Shown: one piece after another, positions 9,612 to 18,073 of the stretch
Layout: each line of letters starts with the position of its first letter
Numbering within the stretch: position 1 is the stretch's first letter
Assembly: GCF_027571385.1 (NCBI RefSeq)
Contig: NZ_CP085636.1
Location: forward strand, 3,600,001-3,664,000
Source: Shewanella sp. MTB7
GTDB taxonomy: Bacteria > Pseudomonadota > Gammaproteobacteria > Enterobacterales > Shewanellaceae
Length of the DNA: 64,000 nt
Direction of reading: 5' to 3'
Program-made: the position numbers and the translations under genes
The notes under the pieces: model-generated
The model's input: the letters and a program-made list of their open reading frames with translations, nothing else
The model's database searches: none
What the model was told of the DNA's origin: nothing

Positions 9612-10613
9612 ATGTTAAAAGGTACCTTCTTTTGCGTCGATGCTCATACCTGCGGCAATCCGGTTCGTTTGGTCACCAGTGGCCACCCTGCTCTTAAAGG
9701 CCACACAATGAGTGAAAAACGCCAAGATTTCCTCAATCAATATGATTGGATCCGCAAAGCCTTGATGTTTGAGCCCAGAGGTCACGACATGATGTCAGGG
9801 GCATTTTTGTATCCTCCTTGCAGTGACAATGCCGATGCCTCTATTTTGTTTATCGAAACCAGTGGCTGCCTACCTATGTGTGGTCATGGCACTATCGGCA
9901 CAATTACGGCGGCAATCGAGTCAGGTCTGTTATCGCCTAAAACACCAGCAAAGCTCGTCATCGATGTACCAGCAGGTCAGATAAATATCGATTTTCAGCA
10001 GACGGGCCCCAAAGTTGACTGGGTCAAGATCTACAATGTTCCCGCTTATTTAGCCCACTGCGATGTGATTCTCGATATTCCAGAACTTGGCCCATTAAAA
10101 GTCGACGTTTCGTACGGCGGCAACTACTACGTCATCGTTGAACCTCAAACTAACTACCCAGGATTAAGACATTGGTCTGCGGCAGACATTTTGCGCTGGA
10201 GCCCTATAGTGCGTCAAATAGCCCATGAGCAGTTAACCTGCATACATCCAAATGACGCGACGGTTTCAGGTGTTTCACATGTGTTGTGGACCGGCGATAC
10301 CATCAGTGAAGGTTCTGATGGAGCCAACGCTGTCTTTTACGGTGATAAAGCAATCGATCGTTCCCCTTGTGGCACAGGAACAAGCGCTCGTCTGGCACAA
10401 CTCTATGCCAAAGGGCTGCTCAACGTAGGCGATCAGTACACCCATGAAAGCATTATCGGCAGCCAATTTATCGGCCGCATCGAATCAGCAACCACGGTTG
10501 GGGAATATCCCGCCATTATGCCAAGCATTCAGGGTTGGGCCAGAGTAACTGGCCACAACTCCATTACCGTTGATGATAGCGACCCCTACGCCTTCGGCTT
10601 CCAAGTTGTATAA
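9612..10613 (+). CDS. 4-hydroxyproline 2-epimerase (proline racemase family)
   Basis: Inverts C2 of trans-4-hydroxy-L-proline to cis-4-hydroxy-D-proline, the first catabolic step. Both catalytic cysteines are present: Cys90 in PMCGHG and Cys253 in DRSPCGTG, unlike its paralogue at 7.3 kb. The start region FFCVDAHTCGNPVRLV is typical of the family. I take the ATG at 9612 (333 residues, GGAG ten bases upstream). An ATG at 9558 would add 18 residues, but it has no ribosome site and lies in a hairpin arm. A plain proline racemase cannot be excluded from sequence alone; the neighbours favour hydroxyproline. Confidence 0.87.
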   Translation: MLKGTFFCVDAHTCGNPVRLVTSGHPALKGHTMSEKRQDFLNQYDWIRKALMFEPRGHDMMSGAFLYPPCSDNADASILFIETSGCLPMCGHGTIGTITAAIESGLLSPKTPAKLVIDVPAGQINIDFQQTGPKVDWVKIYNVPAYLAHCDVILDIPELGPLKVDVSYGGNYYVIVEPQTNYPGLRHWSAADILRWSPIVRQIAHEQLTCIHPNDATVSGVSHVLWTGDTISEGSDGANAVFYGDKAIDRSPCGTGTSARLAQLYAKGLLNVGDQYTHESIIGSQFIGRIESATTVGEYPAIMPSIQGWARVTGHNSITVDDSDPYAFGFQVV

Positions 10614-10673
10614 ATAAATCATTCACACTCTAGCTTAACGAGCTAGTTGGACAGAGATAATTCAGGAATTACT

Positions 10674-12239
10674 ATGATAGATACAATAAAGACAAAATTG
10701 ACCGGACAACACTTTATCAAGGGTGAATGGATGGGCGATAGTGGCACTTTCTCTAGCTTCAATCCAGTAGAGAATATGCCACTGGATTGGCAATTTTCCA
10801 CTGCATCAAACCAAGATATCCATACCGCAGCGAAAGCGGCCAAACAGGCATTTAATCAGTATCGTTCAACCACGCCGATACAGCGCGCCGAGTTTCTAGA
10901 AGCCATTGCCGATGAGATCCAAGCAGATATAGAAACGATCACGACAGCAGCTCACTTAGAAACCGGACTACCTATGGCCAGACTTCAGGGCGAAACAGGC
11001 CGAACTTGTGGTCAGTTAAGGTTATTTGCCAGTACATTACGTCAACCACTCGAGCCTAAATTTGTCGATTTGGCTAATCCAGAACGTGCTCCATTGCCAA
11101 AAGCTGATACCCGGCTCAGCGTATTACCACTGGGTCCTGTTGCCGTATTTGGCGCATCGAACTTCCCGTTAGCCTTCTCAACGGCTGGTGGCGATACTGC
11201 CTCAGCATTAGCCGCTGGTTGCAGCGTGATTGTTAAAGGCCACCCTGCCCATGCGGCCACGAGTGAATTAGTGACCCATGCTATCGAAAAAGCCATCAAA
11301 CGCTGCAATATGCCTGCCGGCGTATTTAGTTTAATCCAAGGCACGGCACCGCAGGTATCGGTAGATCTCGTCAATCAGAGTGCCATTAAAGCGGTTGGTT
11401 TCACCGGCTCACTCAAGGTGGGCCGTATCTTAGCTGACTTATGCGCAGCCCGAGTTGAGCCGATCCCTTTTTATGGCGAGCTGGGATCAACTAACCCACA
11501 GTTCCTGTTAAACCAAATACTGTCAGACAAAGCCGAGCAGCTTGCCAGTACGCAGGTACAATCTATGATGATGGGACACGGTCAATTCTGTACTAGCCCA
11601 GGTGTTATTATTGCTCAAACTGGGGAGCCGCTGAACCGTTACATCGCGACAGTGACAGAAGATATCTCATCTTTAGCAGCATCAGCTATGTTAACATCTG
11701 GGATTGCTTCAACCTATCAAGCACACATTGATTCCCTCTTGAAAAACCCTCAGGTCAACTTAATTGCACAGGGACAAGCTGCAAACGCAAGCCACCAGAC
11801 TCGACCAATTGCATTTAGAGTATCAGCTGAAGCTTACTTAGCCTCAGAAGCGCTACAGCAAGAGGTATTCGGCCCATGCGCAATTTTAGTTGAATGCGAA
11901 AATCTGGCTCAGATGCAGCTAGTTGCCGCTGATTTAGATGGCCAATTGACAGCCACCATTCATGGAACCGATGCTGAATTGTCACAAAACTCAGACTTAA
12001 TTGAAGCCGTGGCCTATAATGTTGGTCGCCTAATTTTCAATCAGATGCCGACCGGCGTTGAAGTGTGTCATTCAATGAATCATGGCGGGCCATATCCTGC
12101 CAGCACTGATAGTCGCAGCACTTCAGTAGGCAGTCAGGCAATGAAGCGGTTTGAGCGACCGATCTGCTATCAAAATATGCCAGAATCAATTTTACCAAGT
12201 GAATTAATGCTATCAGACCCTAAAGTTATGACATTTTAA
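10674..12239 (+). CDS. alpha-ketoglutarate semialdehyde dehydrogenase (aldehyde dehydrogenase family)
   Basis: Oxidises 2,5-dioxopentanoate to alpha-ketoglutarate with NAD(P)+, the last step of hydroxyproline breakdown. ALDH motifs seen: FGASNFPLAF (dinucleotide binding), GFTGSLKVGR, the general-base Glu in GELGSTNP (about residue 269) and the nucleophile Cys306 in GHGQFCTSPG. At 521 residues with an N-terminal TGQHFIKGEW segment it matches the type III enzymes of hydroxyproline pathways. The ATG at 10674 has AGGA seven bases upstream; an in-frame ATG nine codons earlier lacks one. It is the last gene of the operon and is followed by a hairpin terminator. Confidence 0.9.
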   Translation: MIDTIKTKLTGQHFIKGEWMGDSGTFSSFNPVENMPLDWQFSTASNQDIHTAAKAAKQAFNQYRSTTPIQRAEFLEAIADEIQADIETITTAAHLETGLPMARLQGETGRTCGQLRLFASTLRQPLEPKFVDLANPERAPLPKADTRLSVLPLGPVAVFGASNFPLAFSTAGGDTASALAAGCSVIVKGHPAHAATSELVTHAIEKAIKRCNMPAGVFSLIQGTAPQVSVDLVNQSAIKAVGFTGSLKVGRILADLCAARVEPIPFYGELGSTNPQFLLNQILSDKAEQLASTQVQSMMMGHGQFCTSPGVIIAQTGEPLNRYIATVTEDISSLAASAMLTSGIASTYQAHIDSLLKNPQVNLIAQGQAANASHQTRPIAFRVSAEAYLASEALQQEVFGPCAILVECENLAQMQLVAADLDGQLTATIHGTDAELSQNSDLIEAVAYNVGRLIFNQMPTGVEVCHSMNHGGPYPASTDSRSTSVGSQAMKRFERPICYQNMPESILPSELMLSDPKVMTF

Positions 12240-12260
12240 ACTTTGCTTGATTTACCAGAA

Positions 12261-12294
12261 ATAAATAGAGGGAAGATAGTTTCCCTTTATTTAT
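12261..12294 (+). terminator. terminator of the hydroxyproline operon
   Basis: A 14-bp stem (12261-12274 with 12281-12294, one G-U pair) and a six-base loop. The right arm is T-rich and runs into TTATATT, so it can act as a rho-independent terminator 20 bases past the dehydrogenase stop. Confidence 0.6.
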
Positions 12295-12356
12295 ATTGAC
12301 AATAACGGTAATCTTACAAGGATAAAATAGAATAACGAATAGTCAAAATTGAAACT

Positions 12357-13028
12357 ATGAGCCGATCAACACCTATTATCCATAAAACTCGCACTCAAGT
12401 TGTCGTTGAAGTGCTTAGAGAAAAAATTCTTTCTGGTGATATCGCAGCTGGTGAACCACTTCGCCAAAGTGCATTAGCTGAAGAGTTAAATGTCAGTCGT
12501 ATTCCTGTTAGAGAAGCCTTACTTCAGCTAGAAGCTGAAGGTTTGGTGAAGTTTGAAGCCCATAAAGGCGCAACAGCAACCGTGTTGTCAGTCGAGCAAG
12601 TGACAGAATTGTTCGAGCTCAGAGCCATGATCGAAACCGATCTGCTTGCCAAAGCTATACCGAATTTAACTGATGATGATTTTCTGCAAGCAGAAAAAGT
12701 GCTTGATGAATTGGAATCTGCGTTTAAGCAAGAAGATGCTGTCGCCACGTGGAGTGAACTGAATACTAGCTTCCACACATGCTTATATCAGCCGGCAAAT
12801 CGTCCACATACCTTAGAGGTTGTGCATGGTTTAAATACTAATTGTGACCGCTATATTCGTTTACAATTACTGCTTGCTGGCGGAATACCACGAGCAGAGC
12901 AAGATCACCGCGATTTGCTCCAATTCTGTAAAAGTAGAGAAATAGACAAGGCCGTCGAACTGTTGCGTTGTCATATTTTGCATGCTGCTGGTGAGATCCG
13001 TAATCTTGTCGCTCAACAAGTGGTATAG
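12357..13028 (+). CDS. GntR-family transcriptional regulator, FCD subfamily
   Basis: A DNA-binding winged helix occupies about residues 10-75, with LREKILSGDIAAGEPL and LAEELNVSRIPVREAL, the GntR hallmark. An all-helical FCD ligand domain fills the rest (ELRAMIE, the metal/ligand His in SFHTCLYQ and DHRDLLQFC). FCD regulators usually sense small carboxylates. Its place after the hydroxyproline operon, and the TTG-N4-CAA palindromes upstream of that operon, suggest it is the local regulator, probably responding to hydroxyproline or a pathway intermediate. That is inference. It has its own 117-base upstream gap and a terminator. Confidence 0.85.
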   Translation: MSRSTPIIHKTRTQVVVEVLREKILSGDIAAGEPLRQSALAEELNVSRIPVREALLQLEAEGLVKFEAHKGATATVLSVEQVTELFELRAMIETDLLAKAIPNLTDDDFLQAEKVLDELESAFKQEDAVATWSELNTSFHTCLYQPANRPHTLEVVHGLNTNCDRYIRLQLLLAGGIPRAEQDHRDLLQFCKSREIDKAVELLRCHILHAAGEIRNLVAQQVV

Positions 13029-13078
13029 GTCACAGTTGCAGTGCAAACGACTTGTTAAGCTAAATTTACGTTTGATAA

Positions 13079-13104
13079 GGCAGAGCCAAGGTTCTGCCTT
13101 TTTT
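13079..13104 (+). terminator. terminator of the GntR gene
   Basis: Stem GGCAGAGCC/GGTTCTGCC (one G-U pair) followed by six thymidines, 50 bases past the regulator stop and directly before the next gene. Confidence 0.8.
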
Positions 13105-13121
13105 ATTTGAGAGAAAACTAG

Positions 13122-14186
13122 ATGCAGTACGCCACAATTACCGGTTGGGGAAAATGTGTTCCTCCAGCAACACTAACAAACCATGATCTTTCAACCTTCA
13201 TTGAAACTTCTGACGAGTGGATTAAATCACGTACCGGCATCAGTCAGCGTCATATCAGTCATGTAAATACCTCTGAACTTGCTTCTGTCGCCGCGCAACA
13301 CGCGCTTGCTGCCGCTGGTATCAAAGGCAGTGACTTGGATATGATCATTTTAGCGACTGCCAGCCCGGATACCTTGATCCCAAATATCGCTTCTACTGTT
13401 CAAGCCAATGTCGGCGCAACTTGTGCGGCATTTGATATTAATGCAGCCTGTAGTGGCTTTCTCTACGGCGTAGGTCTTGCCAGTTCACAGATTAAAAGTG
13501 GTCAATGTAAAAAAGTACTGGTTATCGGTGCTGAGCGTTTATCTTTCTATTTAGACTGGTCACGTCGTGACACTGCCGTGTTATTTGGCGATGGTGCTGG
13601 TGCTGTTGTACTTGAAGCTACAGATCAGGAAATTGGTGTGCTTGGTTATGAGCTTAACAACGATCCTGCTGGTCGCGATATTCTAAAAGCGGGCTTCGGT
13701 ACCGCCATGGATAGATTCAGTGCTGACTCTCTTGAATTCTATATTGAATTTAACGGTCAAGAGATCTTTAAACGTGCCATCGCAGGCATGAGTAAATTGA
13801 GCACTAAAGTGCTTGAGAAATGCAAAATAAGTAAAGATGATGTTGATTGGGTTATTCCTCATCAAGCTAACGAGCGTATTATCGATACGCTTATTAGTCG
13901 CATGAAGATCCCGAAAGAGAAAGCGATCGTCAATATTGCCAACTATGGTAATACCTCCGCTGCTACGATCCCTATTGCCATCTGTGATGCATTAGAACAA
14001 GGTAAGATAAAGCCTGGTCAAACTATTCTTTCCTGTGCTTTTGGAGCCGGCCTGACATCGGCTGCAGCCTTAATTAAGTGGGGCGACAGAGTCAGCCCTA
14101 TTAATGAAAGCAATGCCGAGCTGCCGCCCTGTGATCAAACCGGTATTGAGCTGGTCAGCAAAGCCGTTAAACATTTTTGTGGCTAA
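13122..14186 (+). CDS. 3-oxoacyl-ACP synthase III-like enzyme (FabH family)
   Basis: A thiolase-fold condensing enzyme with the complete FabH triad: Cys110 in NAACSGF, His247 in VIPHQAN and Asn277 in NYGNTSAA. It would join an acyl-CoA or acyl-ACP primer to malonyl-ACP in the cytoplasm. At 354 residues it is about 35 longer than housekeeping FabH, mostly at the C-terminus, and it lies outside any fab operon. It is therefore a second, stand-alone ketoacyl synthase III, perhaps for branched or unusual starter units. It has its own terminator and no evident operon partner. Confidence 0.88.
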   Translation: MQYATITGWGKCVPPATLTNHDLSTFIETSDEWIKSRTGISQRHISHVNTSELASVAAQHALAAAGIKGSDLDMIILATASPDTLIPNIASTVQANVGATCAAFDINAACSGFLYGVGLASSQIKSGQCKKVLVIGAERLSFYLDWSRRDTAVLFGDGAGAVVLEATDQEIGVLGYELNNDPAGRDILKAGFGTAMDRFSADSLEFYIEFNGQEIFKRAIAGMSKLSTKVLEKCKISKDDVDWVIPHQANERIIDTLISRMKIPKEKAIVNIANYGNTSAATIPIAICDALEQGKIKPGQTILSCAFGAGLTSAAALIKWGDRVSPINESNAELPPCDQTGIELVSKAVKHFCG

Positions 14187-14220
14187 TCGTTAACAGCAAT
14201 TAAATTAAGCACGAAACAAA

Positions 14221-14247
14221 ACACCAGCCATTGCGCTGGTGTTTTTG
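14221..14247. terminator. bidirectional terminator
   Basis: Stem ACACCAGC/GCTGGTGT with a six-base loop. It has thymidines on the plus side and an A-rich flank giving uridines on the minus transcript, so it can end both the FabH-like gene and the convergent membrane-hydrolase gene. Confidence 0.8.
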
Positions 14248-14270
14248 TATCTTTAATTTTGTGTCTTTAA

Positions 14271-15071
14271 TTATTCTTTCCGTGATGCTCTGATCCCAAT
14301 GGGTATTACAGTTCTGTTCCTCAACATTAAGAGTATGAAGTAGCAGCCGATAGCTGCAAGTAAGTGTTTCACGGTGTGTCCACTCATCACTTCCCCCGTA
14401 GCCAAATAGATATTTAGGTCATTAAACTCCGCTATTTTAGCTAATATGTAACAGACAAATGCCATAAATAGTAAGTTGTAATGAGTATATATTTTAGGAA
14501 AAAATAGCAAAATAACAGGCAGGGTTAACATAGGCACAAGTTGAACCCAATAATAGAGTCTGAGATCATCAGTCCAATGCCAATAGCAGACTGAAAAAAT
14601 CCCAATAAATAGGGCGGGTAATAGTATTAAACTACTGAGCTTGCTAGAGACACACTCCCCAATCAAGGCCACATAAAGCCCCATAAATCCAAACGTCATA
14701 GGCAGACGATCCCACACTAATGAATCGTTATTTGGCGACCAATGATAATAGAATGATGCTATCGAGACTAAAGTCACTCCCACAAAAAGGAGTGTCCAAC
14801 CATTCATCACTCGCCACTGATAGATGGACAAGGTTTGATAAAGTCCCAAAAAACCTATGATAAAAAATGGAATATTAGACAGCACATTAAAAAAATTAGG
14901 AACATCTACCAATTTTTTTTGATCAGCAAAGCTATGATAAGCTAGGTTTTGTGGTATAGAACCTAAACTATAAAGCCACAATAACGAACCCCAAACGATG
15001 GCAAGCAAAAGGCCGTGGCGCCAATTGAAACTTTCCATCACAACAACATTAGTTTGATTTAACCTGTTCAC
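14271..15071 (-). CDS. multi-pass membrane hydrolase of the ceramidase/CREST type
   Basis: About seven hydrophobic helices. It has the pattern of the alkaline ceramidase/CREST superfamily of metal-dependent membrane hydrolases: NVLSNIPF, SFYYHW..NN..VWDRLPMT, a Trp/Asp-rich DDLRLYYWVQ segment and a C-terminal SGHTVKHLLAA. The conserved Ser, Asp and three His expected for metal binding are all present. The start is GTG, six bases after AGGAG; an internal ATG after twelve codons is less well placed. The substrate, an amide-linked lipid or similar, is unknown. It is a lone gene converging on the FabH-like gene. Confidence 0.75.
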   Translation of the reverse strand: MNRLNQTNVVVMESFNWRHGLLLAIVWGSLLWLYSLGSIPQNLAYHSFADQKKLVDVPNFFNVLSNIPFFIIGFLGLYQTLSIYQWRVMNGWTLLFVGVTLVSIASFYYHWSPNNDSLVWDRLPMTFGFMGLYVALIGECVSSKLSSLILLPALFIGIFSVCYWHWTDDLRLYYWVQLVPMLTLPVILLFFPKIYTHYNLLFMAFVCYILAKIAEFNDLNIYLATGEVMSGHTVKHLLAAIGCYFILLMLRNRTVIPIGIRASRKE

Positions 15072-15188
15072 TTATGACTCCTAATCGCCCACTTATTCGC
15101 TAACACACGAACACGTGAAGGAGTTAATCTAGGCACATCGATAGTTTTATTCTAGATGAGTTCTTCTCGTTAAGAATCAAAATTACTG

Positions 15189-16331
15189 CTAATGCATCTT
15201 CTTCTGATTATACATTCGAGTATCAGCGTTGTGCAGGAGATCCCGTAAGCTATTACCATCTTGGGGAAACATAGCAACTCCAACACTGGCCCTTAATTCA
15301 AGCTGCTTCCCTTCAATTTCAATATCTTCATTTAATGTCGCACGTATACTGTCGATTAAATCAACTTTAATTACATCTAAGCTATAATTTTCAAGTACTA
15401 CCACAAATTCATCACCACCAAATCTAGCGAGGATATCTGAATGGCGAATTTTCATTTTAATCCTACTAGCCGCTTCAATTAACACTTTATCACCCACTTC
15501 ATGACCAAAACGATCATTGATGACCTTAAAATTATTAAGATCAATATAGAGCAGAGCGATAGATTGTTTACTTACTTTAGCGCGTTCAAGAGCATCTTCG
15601 GCACTACCTTCAAAGAAATGACGATTAGCCACCTTTGTCAAGCTATCGAATAACGCCATCTCCTGCAGCTTTTTTCTGGTTATCACATGTTCTGCCACCT
15701 CGGCCTGTAAACTGATATTCACAGTAATTGAACGTATTTCACTTTTGGAAACTTTAATGCCTTTGGTGATAAACACTGACGAGCCTGACACCACAAAAAA
15801 GATCATCAAGTAGCCAAAAGAGCTTGGATTAATGATGAAGTATGACATCACGGGTAACAACACACTCAAAATAAACAGTATGTAATAAGCTGGTATCATT
15901 GAATATTGAAAAATGGCCACAGCAATAGCACACAGATAGAGACATAGAAGAAATAACACTGCAGATTGTTCAATAGGCTGAGGTAACAAAAAAACAGCCA
16001 CACCATATAGCAGACCGATCAGACAACCTAATCCCACTCTACAAATCAGTAATCTTGCGAGCACTTGTCTTTCTGGTTTATGTTTACCAACATATTTAGC
16101 GATAAAAAAGACAAACGTGGCGACGAATGTTGTTACACAGAACAGAGCTTGAACATATTCAGTCGTCGTACCGTAATATGAGAGAATAACCGAAACAACA
16201 AAAGCTCCAAAAATCAAACCCATCATATTCGATATTGAGTAGCTGAAGAAACGATTAACTCGCTCCAGATAGTTTTGTTCCTGTTCAGGGTCAGTTGGAT
16301 AGTTTAGAGATAATAGATTGATATAGGTCAC
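15189..16331 (-). CDS. membrane-bound diguanylate cyclase (GGDEF)
   Basis: Makes cyclic di-GMP from GTP. About five or six hydrophobic segments in the first 195 residues form a membrane sensor module. A short coiled linker and a C-terminal GGDEF domain follow (ALFDSLTKVANR at its start, active site RFGGDEF). An RHSD sequence five residues before GGDEF is the RxxD inhibitory site, so product feedback is expected. The start is GTG, seven bases after GGGGGAG. No EAL domain is present. It is monocistronic, and the signal it senses is unknown. Confidence 0.9.
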   Translation of the reverse strand: MTYINLLSLNYPTDPEQEQNYLERVNRFFSYSISNMMGLIFGAFVVSVILSYYGTTTEYVQALFCVTTFVATFVFFIAKYVGKHKPERQVLARLLICRVGLGCLIGLLYGVAVFLLPQPIEQSAVLFLLCLYLCAIAVAIFQYSMIPAYYILFILSVLLPVMSYFIINPSSFGYLMIFFVVSGSSVFITKGIKVSKSEIRSITVNISLQAEVAEHVITRKKLQEMALFDSLTKVANRHFFEGSAEDALERAKVSKQSIALLYIDLNNFKVINDRFGHEVGDKVLIEAASRIKMKIRHSDILARFGGDEFVVVLENYSLDVIKVDLIDSIRATLNEDIEIEGKQLELRASVGVAMFPQDGNSLRDLLHNADTRMYNQKKMH

Positions 16332-16579
16332 TTCAACTCCCCCTTTAACCGACTAACTCTGTGACTCTCATATATCGGTTTCTTCTTACCTAAAAACGTT
16401 TTTCTTACCGTTTACAAAGTCTAGTAGAGCTCTCTTTGTATTGCCATGACAGAAAAATAGCGGTTTAAAATGAATAAATAGAGTCCAGCAGCAAAAGTGG
16501 GAGTAAATAAAAATAAAGAGGAGAAGTGATGAGATAACCCAACCAAGTTATAATTCCAAGCTGGGATTAATCATGAATA

Positions 16580-16759
16580 TTAGTTGTAACCACGAATATA
16601 AGTAGGGGTGACATCATCACTGTTGAAGGCTTCACATAAAGAATTAAAAAGCTCTGTATTAGTCTTTTTTACCAGAGGAGGAAAGCGATCAAACTGCTCA
16701 ATTTGATCATTAAGATGATTATTTTGATCATTTTTCAATAAAATTTTAGTGTTTTCCAT
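16580..16759 (-). CDS. small hypothetical protein
   Basis: A possible 59-residue polar, Asn-rich protein starting MENTKILLKND and ending TPTYIRGYN. I chose the internal ATG at 16759 because AGAGG precedes it by eight bases; the frame stays open 38 codons further upstream. No family is recognised. The gene has no operon partner and lies in A/T-rich DNA, so it may not be real. The flanking gaps 16332-16579 and 16760-17012 show nothing else I can support. Confidence 0.35.
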   Translation of the reverse strand: MENTKILLKNDQNNHLNDQIEQFDRFPPLVKKTNTELFNSLCEAFNSDDVTPTYIRGYN

Positions 16760-17012
16760 AAGTAATGCCTCTGATATCGAGTAAGCGAGTCCGCAAAGAT
16801 GTCGTAGATTCATCAGGTCGCATTTCCCCGAGTAAAGCCAATATCGACTAGATTTTGAGGATGTTAAACTCATGACTCATTGAATACCATAAGCTTAATG
16901 ACCAGTATGAAACTAAACTCATTTAACAATACTTAACAGTCATAATAAATATAAAACATTCAAACTTGAGTTTTATATGGGTAAAACATAATCATATGTT
17001 TTAAATTGCACA

Positions 17013-17945
17013 CTATTTGATCTGAACAAGTTCAAGCTCGTTTGCCAAAATAACCTGACCTGTAAAGTCTTCTTTTATGATCGCAACTGACTCATCCAAT
17101 GTCTTTGTACTACGTAACATAAAATGCGCCAACATCAGTTGATTAACATTCGCTTGTTGTGCTATTTCGCCGATAGTTTGAGGAGTCATATGCAAGTTTT
17201 TTTCAACCCACCCAGCCTCTTGTCCAATAGCATTATTCGCCACTAACAGTTGAGTTCCTTTGGCTAAAACAGGTAAATTTCCACTACGACCATTCATATC
17301 CCCACTAAAGGTAACAGAGCATTCACCTAAGCTCACTCGCCAGGCTAAAGCGGGTACTGGACCATGAAACACATTGATAGCAGCAATTGAGAGGCTATCT
17401 GTTAATGCGTGCTGCCAGACCTTATTATCAGCAACAATATTATGAGCTTGTATTAAGTAGTCAGTGGAAGCTTGCTGCCTAACGTTATCAGACAGGTAAG
17501 GAAAAGTACTCTTTTGCCTATCATCGAACAGCGCTGAGATAAACTCAGTGGTCGATGGAAAATTGACCGCAGAGCTGGGGCCAAAAATCCCCAAAGGCTG
17601 ATCTCTTCCAGTGAAAAAGCCCGCCTTAATATAGACAGGAAGTGCAGCGCTATGATCCACATGTAAATGTGTGAGTAAGATAGCCTGCAAATCATTAAAA
17701 TTGGCAGTGGATTGTTCAAAATTAAAAGAGCTGCCTCCACCAGCATCGACCATGACTCTTGCCTTACCATTTATCCAAACCAGAAATGATGCCGATGCCA
17801 AGCCATCGTTAATTTCAGGCCCTCCCGCCCCTAATGTTTGTACCTGTATACCAGTACATTGCTCAACAGGCATCTGTGATGCAAATAAGTTTGTACTCCA
17901 CATCATTGCCGTTAACGCGATAAAACTCAATCCAGCCTTGTTCAT
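17013..17945 (-). CDS. exported metallo-beta-lactamase-fold hydrolase
   Basis: The N-terminal signal peptide (MNKAGLSFIALTAMMWSTNLFA) directs export to the periplasm. The mature part has the MBL fold with zinc ligands in THLHVDHS, an earlier Asp in MVDAGGG and late ligands in FSGDMNGRSG and MLAHF. The arrangement resembles the RNase Z/arylsulfatase-like branch and not beta-lactamases. The exact substrate is unknown. It is monocistronic, 128 bases from the end of pntB; I see no clear terminator of its own. Confidence 0.8.
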   Translation of the reverse strand: MNKAGLSFIALTAMMWSTNLFASQMPVEQCTGIQVQTLGAGGPEINDGLASASFLVWINGKARVMVDAGGGSSFNFEQSTANFNDLQAILLTHLHVDHSAALPVYIKAGFFTGRDQPLGIFGPSSAVNFPSTTEFISALFDDRQKSTFPYLSDNVRQQASTDYLIQAHNIVADNKVWQHALTDSLSIAAINVFHGPVPALAWRVSLGECSVTFSGDMNGRSGNLPVLAKGTQLLVANNAIGQEAGWVEKNLHMTPQTIGEIAQQANVNQLMLAHFMLRSTKTLDESVAIIKEDFTGQVILANELELVQIK

Positions 17946-18015
17946 AACACTTCCTTAAAACACATGAGTAAGAGTACAGACCTCGTTAACGCTTTTTTTT
18001 ATTCAATCATGAGAT

Positions 18016-18044
18016 AAAAAAATGCCAGTCATTGCTGACTGGCA
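18016..18044 (-). terminator. terminator of pntAB
   Basis: A 9-bp perfect stem TGCCAGTCA/TGACTGGCA with a four-base loop, followed by seven uridines on the minus strand, about 30 bases after the pntB stop. Confidence 0.88.
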
Positions 18045-18073
18045 TTGTTCACTTGTACTAGCGGGTTAAAACA

